A stretch of DNA of 64,000 nucleotides from Berghia stephanieae. Taxonomy: Eukaryota > Mollusca > Gastropoda > Nudibranchia > Aeolidiidae. Numbering within the stretch: position 1 is the stretch's first letter; each line of letters begins with the position of its first letter. This document shows, in pieces, positions 1-42,149 of the stretch. A model generated the notes under the pieces. The model saw nothing but the letters and a program-made list of their open reading frames with translations. It did no database searches and was not told where the DNA came from. Both the position numbers and the translations under genes were made by a program. Location: assembly GCA_034508935.3 (NCBI GenBank), contig CM067444.1, forward strand, positions 50,990,936-51,054,935, written 5' to 3'.

Positions 1-280
1 TGGGATGGACTGTTAAACGATAAAGTCATCTACATCTTCACTCTGAGAGGGACATTTTACTATATTTCTCTGGTGGGGCCCCAAAAGTATGGAACAAATT
101 AGGTTAACAAATCAAAGACGCCCCTGAACTCAGTAATTTTAGAAAACTTTTGAAAACATTTCTATTTAGTAGTATTAGTATTTATTGCGTTTTGTGTTAC
201 CTATTGTCTTTGTATGTGTAGAGCCTTAGAGCACTTTGTAGATTCTGTGCGCTGTAAACATTAATTGTTATAATTATTAC
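1..280 (+). mobile_element. 3' end of a CR1/L2-like LINE
   Basis: A reading frame near 70-170 gives GAPKVWNKL and, further on, a LLKTFLF-like ending. This is the usual C-terminus of CR1/L2-group reverse transcriptases. It is followed by a tail around 220-260 with the CTTAGAGCACTTTGTAG and GCGCTGTAAAC motifs common in such LINE 3' UTRs. Only the last part is in the window. It lies directly upstream of the first visible transporter exon, so it is intronic or 5' flanking. The clade is inferred from memory of family consensus. Confidence 0.55.
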
Positions 281-303
281 ATTATTGCAATACATCCCAC
301 CAG

Positions 304-30763
<30,460 letters not shown>

Positions 30764-30856
30764 GAAAAACAGGAAGGGAAAAATCGATGTATGCTGAAGG
30801 AATATAAATTATGCAATATTACTCAACTAGGATCTTTGGATATATATATATATATA

Positions 30857-31104
30857 TAAAACATAAAACAATAAATTTATACTTTTCCATTACCTTTGGT
30901 ATGTAATTAACATGGATTTTAAAACAAAAACAAACATTATTATTCATAAAAAGTAATGAACAAAAACGATGAAAATAGCAGCTTTGAAAGAGAACAAAAT
31001 AACAGACACGAGACATTCTGGGGACAAAACCATTTTTCTGCCAATGTATTTCCGTAGTGTTTGGTATTTATTAAAGCGTTATATTCATTCTTGTTATTCT
31101 TTTC

Positions 31105-31196
<92 letters not shown>

Positions 31197-31446
31197 GAAA
31201 AGAATAACAAGAATGAATATAACGCTTTAATAAATACCAAACACTACGGAAATACATTGGCAGAAAAATATGGTTTTGTCCCCAGAATGTCTCGTGTCTG
31301 TTATTTTGTTCTCTTTCAAAGCTGCTATTTTCATCGTTTTTGTTCATTACTTTTTATGAATAATAATGTTTGTTTTTGTTTTAAAATCCATGTTAATTAC
31401 ATACCAAAGGTAATGGAAAAGTATAAATTTATTGTTTTATGTTTTT
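30857..31446. repeat. Almost perfect inverted repeat with an (AT)n loop, just after the transporter stop
   Basis: The left arm is about 30857-31111 and the right arm about 31190-31446. Compared base by base they differ only by a 2-base AT insertion in the right arm (near 31270). The loop is a pure AT repeat (31112-31189). It starts about 95 bases after the SLC17-like stop codon, so it would lie in a long 3' UTR or just beyond it; a candidate AATAAA is at 30870-30875. No coding potential. It could be a recent fold-back element, a hairpin-generated duplication, or an assembly artefact. Confidence 0.9.
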
Positions 31447-31599
31447 GTTACTCGCTAATAAGTAAATAAATATAAAATATGAATATATAAATATAATGAG
31501 AGTATCCTACATTCATTGTGACGGGGAAATTTGTCTTTTTCAAGGGGATATTGAAGTAACTGTGACTGAGTGGGGTCTTTCGATGTTCCATGTGGACAA

Positions 31600-32850
31600 G
31601 AGGTCATTTTCTGTGTTTTCTATACTACTATATCTGGGTTTTTTTCTTTTGTCTTGGAATGGGATTCTTTGGATTGTCCTGACCATTGTCGGAGGCCTTA
31701 TCTGAGAGGAAAACAGTCATAGGTAGGTGGGGAGGGTAAGGAAGAATATTAATGGGTTCTTTTGTGTAAGAAGTAATTTTGAACAGGAATTATTTTTCCA
31801 AGATCTGAATTAGTTTTGCTTCTGTCTTGTTTCACTAAGTAACCAGTAGTACTTTTTGTCTTGGCTTTACAAATAACCATGTAAAATGCTTTAGGTTTAG
31901 ATTTAGAGTTTTTAATGATAATTTCTTCAAGCCATGTATGCACGATGCATGTATCCGTATCTGGAAACGTTATCTCCGATATTTCTCAAACTTGTGCAAA
32001 ACTTTGTTGGGGAAGTAACTGTCCTCCATTGTGATCCCTGCATTTTCAATATGTAAACAATTGAGTGTATTCCTCTTAGTGGGGACCTGTGCTTGTATCT
32101 GGATGAGACTTTTAGGTGATCTCAAACTATGTACTTTGATATTGTGCTCTTGGAATCTACATCTGTTTCCTATTTTAACCATTTCCCCTTTGTCTTACTT
32201 TTTCTTGGGTGCTTTAATTGTAACTCTAGAACTTATTACTATCCCATTTTCTTCCTTTTTATTGGCGCTGATATGACCTTAATGTATCGCAAGCTGGGTG
32301 GGGATCCTGACCTCCCATAGTAGGCAGGGAGGTACATACTGTGTCTTCTATCCCCCTATGTCTGTTTTCCAACATGCTTTCTGTCTTTGTCTTGGAATGA
32401 GATTACTTGGTTTTGTTCTGGTACTGGCCGGATGCCCTGGCTGACAGGAAAACAGTCAAATGTATAGTTAGTTTTGGGAGATGATATTTTTTCCTTGTAA
32501 ATCATCTCTCTGTTATGCACTGTATTATGTTTTCTTTACGTTCTATATGATTTGTAAACCATTTGAGTGTGTTCCTCTTAGTGGGGACCCGTGCTTGTGT
32601 CTGGATCAGACTTTTAGATGATCTCAAACTAAGTACATTGATAATGTGCTGTTGGAATCTACATCTCTTCCCTATTTGAACCAATTCCCCTTTGTCTTAC
32701 CTTTTCTTGGATGCTTTAATTGTAATTCTAGAACTTTTTACTATCCCATTTTCTTCCTTTTTACTTGCGCTGATATGACCTAACTGTGTTTCAAGCGCAT
32801 TAAAACCCTTAAAAACAAAAAAACAAACAAACAAACAATGTATCGCAAGC
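31600..32850 (+). mobile_element. Older family-A retroposon copy split by a younger one
   Basis: The 5' part near 31600-31740 (GTCTTGGAATGGGATTC, GAGAGGAAAACAGTC), unrelated sequence to about 32035, then the 3' part 32040-32294. The tail resumes at 32837-32880 (GCGCAGTAAAACCCC and AAAACAAACA) after the younger copy. Confidence 0.7.
32295..32836 (+). mobile_element. Full-length family-A retroposon (542 bp) with 14-bp target duplication
   Basis: It starts TGGGTGGGGATCCTGACCTC and ends in an AAAACAAAAAAACAAAC tail. The target duplication AATGTATCGCAAGC is exact at 32281-32294 and 32837-32850. The target is the 3' end of an older copy of the same family. Confidence 0.9.
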
Positions 32851-32884
32851 GCAGTAAAACCCCTAAAAACAAACAAACAACTTT

Positions 32885-33282
32885 TTTTGTCACTGTCGTG
32901 GAATGAGATTACTTGGTTCTGTCCTTTCCCGTGAGAGGGAAACAGTCAAATGTTTAATTTATGGGAGATATTTATTTTATTGTAAATCAACTCTCTGTTC
33001 TGTATTGTTTTATTTGTTGTTTTGAATGAAAAATGTAAGAATGTGACTGTGTTTCTCCTATTGTGTTCCTTGCTTATGCTTACTCAGTTAATAGTGTGTT
33101 CTTGGAATCTACACGACCTGTTCCCCATTTGAACCATTTCCCCTTTGTCTTACTTTTTCTCGTGCGCTTTCAATTGTAATTCTATAATTTTTTTGACTAT
33201 CCCGTCTTCTTCCTTTTTACTGGCGCTGAAATGACCTAAATGTGTTGCAAGCGCCGTAAAACTCTTAAAAACAACAACGAAC
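32885..33282 (+). mobile_element. 5'-shortened family-A retroposon copy
   Basis: Begins within the GTCGTGGAATGAGATTACTT block and runs to GCAAGCGCCGTAAAACTC plus an A-rich tail. A direct neighbour of the two copies above. Confidence 0.75.
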
Positions 33283-33506
33283 ATGGCTATGAATCACACA
33301 TTTCAAATAAGTGATGAGCGGCAATCGTGGCGGACACGTGATCGACCACATCAATCTGGTATCTTGTCAGAACGATCGAGATTAAGAAACAAATTTGAGT
33401 TTAACGTCAAAGTGATCAGAAAAAGAATCATTTTAGCTATTTTAAAATGCAGCCCTATCTTACTGGTATCTTCTATGAAAATCCATACCAGACGTCTACA
33501 TATATG

Positions 33507-34010
33507 CAGGTCTGACATCCGAATCAACCCACTTTCCCTTATGGGCCTAGTTTAACATTGATGTAGATAATGGACAATATTTTGTAATTTTTTAAAGATT
33601 TCATTACAACAATGAGCCCATAAAACATTGGGTTATCAAAATGTACGTCAAGCCACACACATTCAAGACTGAAGTTTTTTTTTCTGTCTTAAACTAAACG
33701 TGCAAAACGCAATGCTATAATAATTTTTTTTTTTCAGATAAACGATCTCCTCTACTAGTCGTAACTTTAAATGGCTATCTTAAAAATATATCTTCAGAAT
33801 GTTTGGTGAATAAAATAAATTTCACAATAAAATATGCTTGTTGTATTGTAACCGCCGTGTACATTTATGCAGGTCTGGCATCCAAACACAATTATGGGCC
33901 TAGTTTAACATTGTTATAATGGACAATATATTGCGTGCTTTATTTTCGAGATTTCCATTACAACGACGACCCAAGATATATTGAGCTATCAGACCTTGAA
34001 ATAAGCGCAT
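33507..34010. mobile_element. Two family-D MITE copies in a row
   Basis: 33507-33643 (GCAGGTCTGACATCCGAATC to GGGTTATCAAAATG) and 33869-34005 (GCAGGTCTGGCATCCAAACA to GAGCTATCAGACCT). Both share ATGGGCCTAGTTTAACATTG and a TTACAAC core. They flank about 220 bases of AT-rich DNA. Confidence 0.65.
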
Positions 34011-34781
34011 GTTGGCATGGAAAGGGTTAAGAATCAAAACTCATTCACCTTAATAAAATCATTTATGCTTACTTAAATCTTAATACTTTTCTTTAACCAT
34101 TCAATCTTAAGCATCATATTCACTCCGACATAATTCTGTTTTGGTAGGATTGGTCAAATATTGGTCCAAACTTGATTTACCTTCTAGATTCATGAAATCG
34201 TTTGCCTGGTCCATGCAGCTTGGTGTTCTATCTCTGGGCAAATGCCATAATCTGTCCGTGCAGTGGGAGGCAGGATTGGATTATTTTGATCAGTACTGAT
34301 CCGCAACCCATTCCAGCTCGTGTCAGGGTCCACGTAGGGGCATTCTTCCCCGCCCGCCTCCTGGGCAACGGTTGGAGTATTCCGAAAGGAACTTTCTAAC
34401 CGGCTGATGACACGAGTTTCTATGTGTCTGAGGTGACGGATGAAGGGAGGAATCAACCGCCGTGGCCAGATTGCCCTAGTTCACGCAATAAGCTGTGCTA
34501 GCCCATGACGCTGGTGGGGTGAAGGGAAACTGTCACTCTACAAAGATACCCTCCTGGACTCCCAGCCTAGACACCATTAATGGGTGGACAGAGCTCATAG
34601 CCTTGGAAAGCAGTCTGTCTAGGAGAAGGAAAACTCCAACTTCAAACCACCACTGCCTTGTGGATCTGGGAAGATGAAAGGCTATGGAATCACATCCAGA
34701 GAATAAAGAACCGCTGAAGTCGGAGTCGCAGAGCCGAAAGGCGCAAATAGTCTGGAGAGGGAAACCAACCCAAAAATTAAT

Positions 34782-36697
34782 GTGACACGCATCCTCCTCA
34801 CCATGATGGACAACAAAACTGTCGGACGATATGGCGCGAAGTCTGGGGATTCCCGCCGGACGGACCTAGCGTCGAGCCCTGATAAACAGGGTTCACCCAA
34901 GCGATCTGGTGGTACCTTGCCCTCCTACTGTGGAACCAGGGTAGGAGATGCAAGGTTACGGACTACTGGAACTATCAAATTGCTACAATGGAATGCAGAA
35001 GGGATACAACATAAAAAGACTGCCCTCTCCAAGTTTCTTCAGGATGAGAAGATAGATATTGCCTGCATACAGGAGACACACCTCACAGAAAACATTAGGT
35101 GTTCAATAAGGGGATATCAACATTTTAGGAAAGACAGAAAAGAACGGAACAAAGGTGGAGTAATCATCTTCGTCAGAAATGACATAGCGACAAATGAAAT
35201 AACGACAGATGAATCTGTTGAAATATTGGCTGTAAAAATTACCAAAAACAAATTGCAATACACAATATATAACTGTTACAGCCCACCATCAGAGAATCTG
35301 CCAATTGAAAACATAAGAAGTGAAGAAGAACAGTTCATTGTTGTGGGAGACTTCAATAGCCACTCCCCAAGCTGGGGATACAATGACTTAGACAGAAAAG
35401 GTGAAACCCTTGAAAATTGGCTTACAGACAGTAAGCTTCAAATTGTCAGAAATGAAGATGACCCAGATACATACTTCTCAAGAGCATGGAAGACAACATC
35501 AACCCCAGACCTAACTCTCATATCTGAAGATCTCACCGGAAAAGTCAGTAAACAGATAAAGGAACAACTAGCAGGAAGTGATCATCGTCCCATTCTGGTT
35601 GAAATAACTGAAGAATATGCAAAAGACAGAAAGGCACCACCTCCGAGATGGAATTATAAAAAAGCAGACTGGACTCTGTTTTCAAAGTTGACTGATAGTT
35701 ATACAAAAGAGATAAACTGTAAAACAAGGAATGTAGAAAAATCAGCCAAAGCTTTCACAAAATCAATCATGAAAGCTGCAAAAGAATCAATCCCCAGAGG
35801 ATCAAGAAAGGACTACTGTCCAGGATGGACTGAAAAATTAGGAAGTCTCAACAGCCAAGTCACTGAACACAGAAAAAAAGCAGAGAGAGAGCCAAATGAT
35901 GAGAATATGGAAATTTACAAAGAGGCTGAAAAAACTCTCAGGAAAGAAACAATAAAAGCAAAACAGGAAGCATGGCATGAAAAAACCAGACAACTTGACT
36001 ACGACAGAGACGGAAGAAAGTTATGGAACCTAACCAAAGCTCTAAGTGGACAAGAAAACAGATATGCTGCACCATCAGTAGAAGATGATCAGGGGAGGAT
36101 TCTCAACAAAAAACAAGCAGCAAACTTTTTTATGAAGCAGTACTCAAGTGTTGGGAGTATACAGATTAGAAAAGAACGAAAACGAGAAGTCCATAAAGAA
36201 TTGAGAAAACACAAGGATACACCCAAAGAATCCACAGATGATGTCATGTTCAGTTCGATTAAAAAAGAAGAAGTAGAAATTGCCTTGAAATCTCTAAAAA
36301 CGAACAAATCACCAGGTCCAGATGATGTTACTAATGACATGTTGAAACACCTAGGAACCCTCACAAAGAGGAAAATGAAACAACTGTTCAATGCAAGTTG
36401 GAAACAGGGTAAACTTCCACTCAAATGGAAACAGGCAACCATGATACCAATTAAGAAGGATGGCAAGCCAAAAAATAAACCCGAAAGCTACCGACCAATA
36501 AGTTTGACAAGCTGCTTGGGTAAACTGATGGAGAGAATTGTTAATCGCCGTCTCCAATGGTATTTAGAAAGCAATAAGTTGATATCAGATGAACAGGCTG
36601 GTTTCAGACAATTTCGCTGCACAGAGGACCAGATAACATACATCTCGCAGCTGATCGAAAATGGTTACCAAGAAAAAAACACACAGTCACAGTTTGG
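34782..36697 (+). CDS. LINE ORF, first part: endonuclease and start of reverse transcriptase
   Basis: The open frame starts at ATG 34803 or the in-frame ACG at 34782. AP-endonuclease domain about residues 65-285, then a linker rich in Lys/Glu, then RT blocks 0-2 ending at QAGFRQFRCTEDQITYISQ. The reading then continues in another frame (36698 onward), with continuity of the RT core (TVTVWVDMEKAFDKVW). Confidence 0.85.
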
Positions 36698-38629
36698 GTG
36701 GATATGGAAAAGGCATTTGACAAAGTCTGGACAAAAGGACTACTTCTCAAACTTAAGAAAGCCAACGTTTCACACAACATGTTTGCATGGATTAAAGATT
36801 ACCTCACAAATCGAAAAGCAAGAGTCCAATCTCAAAACTCTAAAAGCAAGCTAACGAACATGACAAATGGAGTACCACAAGGCGGGGTTCTCTCACCAAC
36901 CCTCTTTGTCGTTTTTATCAATGACATCTGCGAAACCAAATGCAGAGGAGTAAAAGCAGCCATGTATGCAGATGACCTTGCACTGATATGCACTGAAAGA
37001 AATATTGGTACTGCAAAGGCCAGGATACAGATGACACTTGATGCTTTGAGCAAATGGACAAAAGACTGGGGTATGAGAGTAAATGCTGATAAAACCACAT
37101 ACACAACATTCAGCTTATCAACCAAAAAGCAATCTATGCGATTAACTTTAGATGGAAAGATTCTGAGAGAAGACCTTATGCCTAAGTATCTAGGAGTGAA
37201 ATTTGACCCTCGACTCACTTGGAAACATCAAATAGATGAAAGTCAACAGAAAGGGTACAAGAGAATGCAGCTTCTCCGAAAACTTGCTGGAACGCAATGG
37301 GGAGCAAACTCAAACGTCCTGAAGAAGACATATCTTGGATATGTAAGACCTGCAATAGACTATGCCATATCGGCATGGGGAACGTGCTCACAGGCTCAAT
37401 TTCAAAAGGTTGAAAAAGTCCAAAACCAATGCCTACGCGTGATCACTGGAGCAATGAAAACAACACCAATTCACAAGATGGAAACCCACACAGGAATAAA
37501 ACCTCTCAAAGAACAACGAAATTTAAAAATAGTGACACAATTCTCAAAGATAAAATTCATGGAATCCCAACCACTGCATCCAAGTACAATGGAAAAGAAA
37601 GAGAATCGACTCAAAAGGGAAAACTTCATCGCCTTGGGACAAAAACTAGAGAGCGAATATAAAGTGACACCAAAGGAAGATATTGCCCAAATCAATGTCC
37701 CAAATCTCAAACCACCACCGTGGAAAAAGAAACAAAAATCTATAACCATCAACAAGAAAAACATTCGAAGCAATAATGACAATGCTCAAACCCTAAAGAT
37801 GATCGATAAAAAATACCCAATGACCAACTGGATAAGAGTTTATACAGATGGCTCAGTTTCCGGCCCCCTCATGAATGGAGGTGCTGGTGCACTCATACAC
37901 TGGACAGATAAAACAGAAACAAAAATATCTGTATCAGTGGGTTCAATGTGCACAAGTACTAAAACTGAAGAAAAAGCCATCCTCAATGCAACAAAAGAAC
38001 TATCCAGAGATCACAGAATATACGGGAAAAATGTGGTTTACTTGACAGACTCTGATGATGCTCTCCGGTCTATTGAAAATTACCAGGACTCTGAAGCCGC
38101 ACACACTGTGGAGGCCCTTGAGGGCTTATCTGATAAAACAGGAAAAATTGTGCTGCAGTGGATTCCAAGTCATGAAGGTATATATGGAAATGAAATTGCC
38201 GATCAACTGGCCAAAGAAGGAGCCCAGAAGGAACAACCGAAGTCGTCAATCACTTACCATCAGCAAAAGAAAATAATAAAGCTAAAAATAGACAAAGAAA
38301 GGAATGACACACACCTAGAACACAACAAGCAGGATCCAATCCATGCCATTCAGCGAAGTAGCCAAGTCACTCTATTCCGCCTCCGAACAGGACACAATAG
38401 ACTAAGAGGACATATGTTTACAAAGCTAGGTATTGGAACAACCCCTTATTGCCCATGCGGAACCGACCATGAAACCACTTTACATGTGCTTATGGATTGC
38501 CCATTATACAACGTGCAACGTTCGAACCACTGGGTCACCCCTACAACACTCAACACAAAGCTCTATGGTGAGGCTGAGGACCTAAAGCGGACCACAGACT
38601 TCATAGCAGATATCGGACTGCAGCCATAG
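36698..38629 (+). CDS. LINE ORF, second part: reverse transcriptase core, RNase H, C-terminal CCHC-like motif
   Basis: Contains MDMEKAFDKVWTKGLLLKL, the PQGGVLSPTLF block, catalytic YADD, a thumb region with YLGVKFDPRLTWKHQID, then RNase H with catalytic D (YTDGS), E (TEEKAIL), D (LTDSDDAL) and the WIPSHEG/NEIADQLA end. The terminal TTPYCPCGTDHETTLHVLMD and CP is a family mark. Stop at 38627-38629. Confidence 0.88.
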   Translation: MDMEKAFDKVWTKGLLLKLKKANVSHNMFAWIKDYLTNRKARVQSQNSKSKLTNMTNGVPQGGVLSPTLFVVFINDICETKCRGVKAAMYADDLALICTERNIGTAKARIQMTLDALSKWTKDWGMRVNADKTTYTTFSLSTKKQSMRLTLDGKILREDLMPKYLGVKFDPRLTWKHQIDESQQKGYKRMQLLRKLAGTQWGANSNVLKKTYLGYVRPAIDYAISAWGTCSQAQFQKVEKVQNQCLRVITGAMKTTPIHKMETHTGIKPLKEQRNLKIVTQFSKIKFMESQPLHPSTMEKKENRLKRENFIALGQKLESEYKVTPKEDIAQINVPNLKPPPWKKKQKSITINKKNIRSNNDNAQTLKMIDKKYPMTNWIRVYTDGSVSGPLMNGGAGALIHWTDKTETKISVSVGSMCTSTKTEEKAILNATKELSRDHRIYGKNVVYLTDSDDALRSIENYQDSEAAHTVEALEGLSDKTGKIVLQWIPSHEGIYGNEIADQLAKEGAQKEQPKSSITYHQQKKIIKLKIDKERNDTHLEHNKQDPIHAIQRSSQVTLFRLRTGHNRLRGHMFTKLGIGTTPYCPCGTDHETTLHVLMDCPLYNVQRSNHWVTPTTLNTKLYGEAEDLKRTTDFIADIGLQP

Positions 38630-38674
38630 ATGTCCATCAGAGGAACGAAGAAGAAGAAGAAGAAGTCCGTGCAG

Positions 38675-39000
38675 CGGCCTTGTCTGTAGTCATTTTCCGT
38701 GATGGAGACGCTCGGATGCAAACTTGTTTTCCCTTCAATAATTTCAACATAACAATACATAGACGAACCCAATTCCCCCGTCCGCCCGCAAAATAAAACA
38801 AAACAAAAAATAACAATAACCAACAAAAAAAAAAAGCAAAACAAAAAATAAATCCCCAAAAAACAAACAAACACATTAAAAAATACCAAAACATAAAACA
38901 TTTGGTTGACTAGGTATTTATTATTGTAGATGTTAATAAACCACAATATTTCGATGTAAAGTAAAACGAACAATCTCACTCAGAGCGGGTTTGATCAGTA
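38675..39000. repeat. Right half of a segment duplicated at 54600-55290
   Basis: GGCCTTGTCTGTAGTCATTT, TCCGTGATGGAGACGCTCGG and the following A-rich stretch match 54972-55290. The left half (33870-34263) matches 54605-54962. The 54-kb copy has no LINE and so shows the empty target site. Confidence 0.8.
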
Positions 39001-39026
39001 TTGTTGGAAGTGTAGGTGGAAATCGG

Positions 39027-39184
39027 TTAGAAAACAACACATTCCAGTTTACACCCATTGTTACAACATTTTTGATCCATTCTACAGTCCCAGTCATTCT
39101 TGCACTCATCATAGCAGAGGTAGTCATATTCGGTCATGGGTCCCCTGTTAGGAAGTGGACATACCCCAGGCTTTACTCTTTTTT
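39027..39184 (-). CDS. WAP domain exon with stop (copy 1)
   Basis: Acceptor GTTCATTTTAG. It encodes [39 protein letters not shown] and [10 protein letters not shown], then TAA. Eight Cys in WAP order (C, C, C-x5-C, CC, C, C), C-terminal. A closely related exon is at 59647-59846. Confidence 0.85.
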
Positions 39185-42076
39185 CTAAAATGAACAATGA
39201 AAAAGAAGAAGAAATGAAATTAATGAACACTCATATATTTGCATTCAAGCCAACATATCAAAGTTGTATCGAGGGGCGAACGCTAAATAAATTATGGAAA
39301 ATCATACTTAACAAGTCTTCTATCCCCTATATCTGTTTTCCAACTTGCTTTCTGTCTTTGTCTTGGAATGCGATTACTTGGTTTTGTCCTGGCCCTGTTT
39401 TGGGAGATGATATTTTTTTCCTTGTAAATCATTTCTCTGTTATGTATTATTATTATATTTGTTGTTTTGAATTTATAATGTAAGCATTTGAGTGTATTCC
39501 TTTCAGTGGGGACCTGTGCTCATGTCTGTGCTCATGGATGAGACTTTTAGGTGATCTTAAACTAAGTGCATTGATGGTATGCTCTTGGAATCTACACCAA
39601 TTCCCTATTTGTACCATTCCCCTTTGTCTTACATTTTCTTGAGGGCTTTAATTGTAATTCTTGAACTTTTTACTATCCCATATTCTCCCTTTTTACTGGC
39701 GCTAATATGACCTAAATGTGTTGCAAATTTGGCCATAAAATCCGTCCTTCAAATATCGATCGATTTAAACGACTGTCATCTTGGCAAAACCTCAAACCTG
39801 GGTCCTCGCGAAGTCGCAGGATGAAGAGTTTTTAACCAAGATGAGGGTTATTAAAATCTATCAATATTTGAAGGACGAGTTTTCTGGCCAAACTTTTAAG
39901 TACATGTTATTCCAGGTACGACAGTTAATTGGTTAAGGAGATGAGAAGGTACAAACATTAAAAATAATTTTTCAGACTTTCACAAAATTGCTCACAGTAT
40001 TCCGTTCATCCATCGCAACAACTGGCGCCATCATTAACTCTTTCCTTACCACCCATAGGAAAATCGTCACATTCGTTACGATACAACCGACAATTTTCTC
40101 ATTCTGATTTCTCTTGTACATCACAAAATCTATAGAAATGCTTTGATTACAGCTATAAATACTAAACACTGTGTCGTAGACATCATTTTGCTGAACAACA
40201 TTCTGTAAAGAATGCACTTGTTACTTTTTTGTTTGATTAGGAAAAGTCTTATTTTGTGTCGGGCGGGTGTGAAGTTTCGGGGGGAAATTCTATAAATAGC
40301 TGGTAAGGAGAGAGTGAATGATATTGACCAAATATGAATACGACGATTTCAAAGGAAAAAAAAGAAATTAAAACAAATTCAAGCAACAAAAAACAAAACA
40401 AAACAAGAAAAACATAACCGCACAAAAACAAGGTTCTTTACTTTCAGGCTTACTCAGTTGTTATCGATGTCCCTAATTACTCTTATGATAACCTATTATG
40501 TTTCTTTTTGTAACGTTTGTCACGAACATGACCTTTTATCACAACCTTATCTATAAAAAAATATGTTTTAGTTCAATTAACTACCATTCTAGGAAAACGT
40601 CATAAATTTTGATTTTTTAATGACAAGAAATAGATAGGGGGGGGGGGGGGTGGAATTGTTATAATTCATTCGCTTGAACATCATCATACCTGGGTCTGTG
40701 AGACAGCACATGGAAGACGAGTCCATCATAATGGTGCTGCAATAGGCGCTATCTGGGCATGGGGCCTTTTGGTAGCAATACAGGTCTTCCTGTTGTCCTT
40801 TGTCGTTTTTGAACAGAATAGGACTGCTATGCATACATCCACCCTTGTCTGAATTTCCTGCTGTAAATGGTAGCGATAAATAAATGAAAAAAAGTTTTAA
40901 CATTTCTGCTTCTCACAGATTACTAAAGATAAGTGGTCGAAAAAATGTACGAATGTGAAAGCCAGTGCCAATCAAACTATAGCTCAAGAAAAGTTAGGGT
41001 AGAGTGTTCCAATTCGGACGCCTTACCGCCGTCAATTTTAATGCTACATTCAATAAAAATTATGACATAGAGCTGTGAGAGTAGGAACCTAATAAACGGA
41101 AGGGCAATGAAGTAAGCTTTGTTTTGATACCTTTGAAAAATGTCATTATCTGAATTCCGATTAGTTTGTTATTCTACTCATTTTTTCTTTCTTTTACTTC
41201 ATTCCAAAATAACACACGATTGGCAAGATGGGTCAAACATACGCAATGTTAATTCGATAATATTCATGCATGACCACCTATCTGTGGCCACAATGACACA
41301 GTTTGAAAAAGACCACAAGAAGATAACATCATGCCTACAGACAGTTTAAGTCAAGCTTCATAATGATGTCTAATTTTCAACATAATGTTGGTCTGTATTC
41401 TGCTCGCTGTTTGTTTTAACTATTAGGGTTCAGTCATCCAAGAACAAGAAATTTGCATGAAATAATTGTAACTGTAACTTAATTGGATTCTTGTCTGCAG
41501 CACATAGTAATAAAAAAAAACAACTTTTGCCTTTGAGTTTCAAAGACATCCAATCATTGTGATTTAGCTGCATGAACACATTTGCTGTCTTGTTCTATGG
41601 GAACCACCTGAGCGAACCAGAAGCAGAGGCTGGCAGAATAAAACCTACATTGACTGTCTGCTAGATGACACAGGAATGGACAACACCCGGGAGCTGCGTA
41701 CGCTTATGGAGGACAGGAGAGAATGGCGAAGACTTGTGGCTCATGTTGGGCGCCCCAAGGGGCGGCCTAAGTAAGTAAGTAAACACATTTGCATGTCTGA
41801 TAACCGAATGCAACTGTAGGACACGTCGTAGTTTGGACAAAATCATAGTGGAGTGCGATAATGTAGATATGACTGCTATTTAAGGTGTAACTTTTGAATT
41901 CTTTATTGTGATGGAACCGAGATAAATATAATTATCAGCAAAACACTCAAGAAATTAAATATCATAAATTAAACTTCAGTAGAAATATGGCGGTAATTAA
42001 TAAGAATGTAAATGAAGGGAGGGAGGAGAAAGAAAAGAGACACAAGGAAAATGGTCAAGATTAAAATATAGATTGA

Positions 42077-42149
<73 letters not shown>

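Larger units (their letters stand above)
34264..38664 (+). mobile_element. Near full-length LINE (I/Ingi-like: endonuclease, RT, RNase H)
   Basis: The exact 10-bp target duplication GTCCGTGCAG is at 34254-34263 and 38665-38674. A 4.4-kb insertion with about 520 bases of 5' leader and a GAA-repeat 3' tail. Coding runs from 34782 to 38629. Endonuclease: LLQWNAEGIQHKKT, CIQETHL, VVGDFNSHSPSWGY, GSDHRPI. Reverse transcriptase: KSPGPDDVTNDMLKHLG, SYRPISLTSCLGKLMERIVN, GVPQGGVLSPTLF, AMYADDLAL. RNase H: YTDGSVSGPLMNGGAG, TDSDDALRSI, WIPSHEGIYGNEIADQLAKE. C-terminal CPCGTDHETTLHVLMDCP. The frame changes once, near 36680-36697 in an A/CA run before VDMEKAFDKVW. Otherwise open, so recent. No separate ORF1 is present. 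RNase H after RT points to the I group. Confidence 0.92.

Noticed and set aside
285-303. Starting the transporter at 285 as an uninterrupted ORF
   Set aside because: The first codon there is TTG and an acceptor AG ends at 303. The exon enters with a split codon, so the true start lies upstream.
30940-31469. Overlapping ORFs of 135 and 166 codons on opposite strands
   Set aside because: They read the same inverted repeat from both strands and share sequence for that reason.
38563-38979. Minus-strand ORFs around 38.7 kb and 54.9 kb as conserved coding
   Set aside because: The similarity covers both frames and flanks equally, as expected from DNA duplication, and no splice model fits.
39972-40217. 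Minus-strand ORF with [18 protein letters not shown] as an exon of the secreted-protein gene
   Set aside because: The flanking exons join in phase without it, and the Cys-rich reading lies in another, interrupted frame. Treated as an intron segment with a possible relic.
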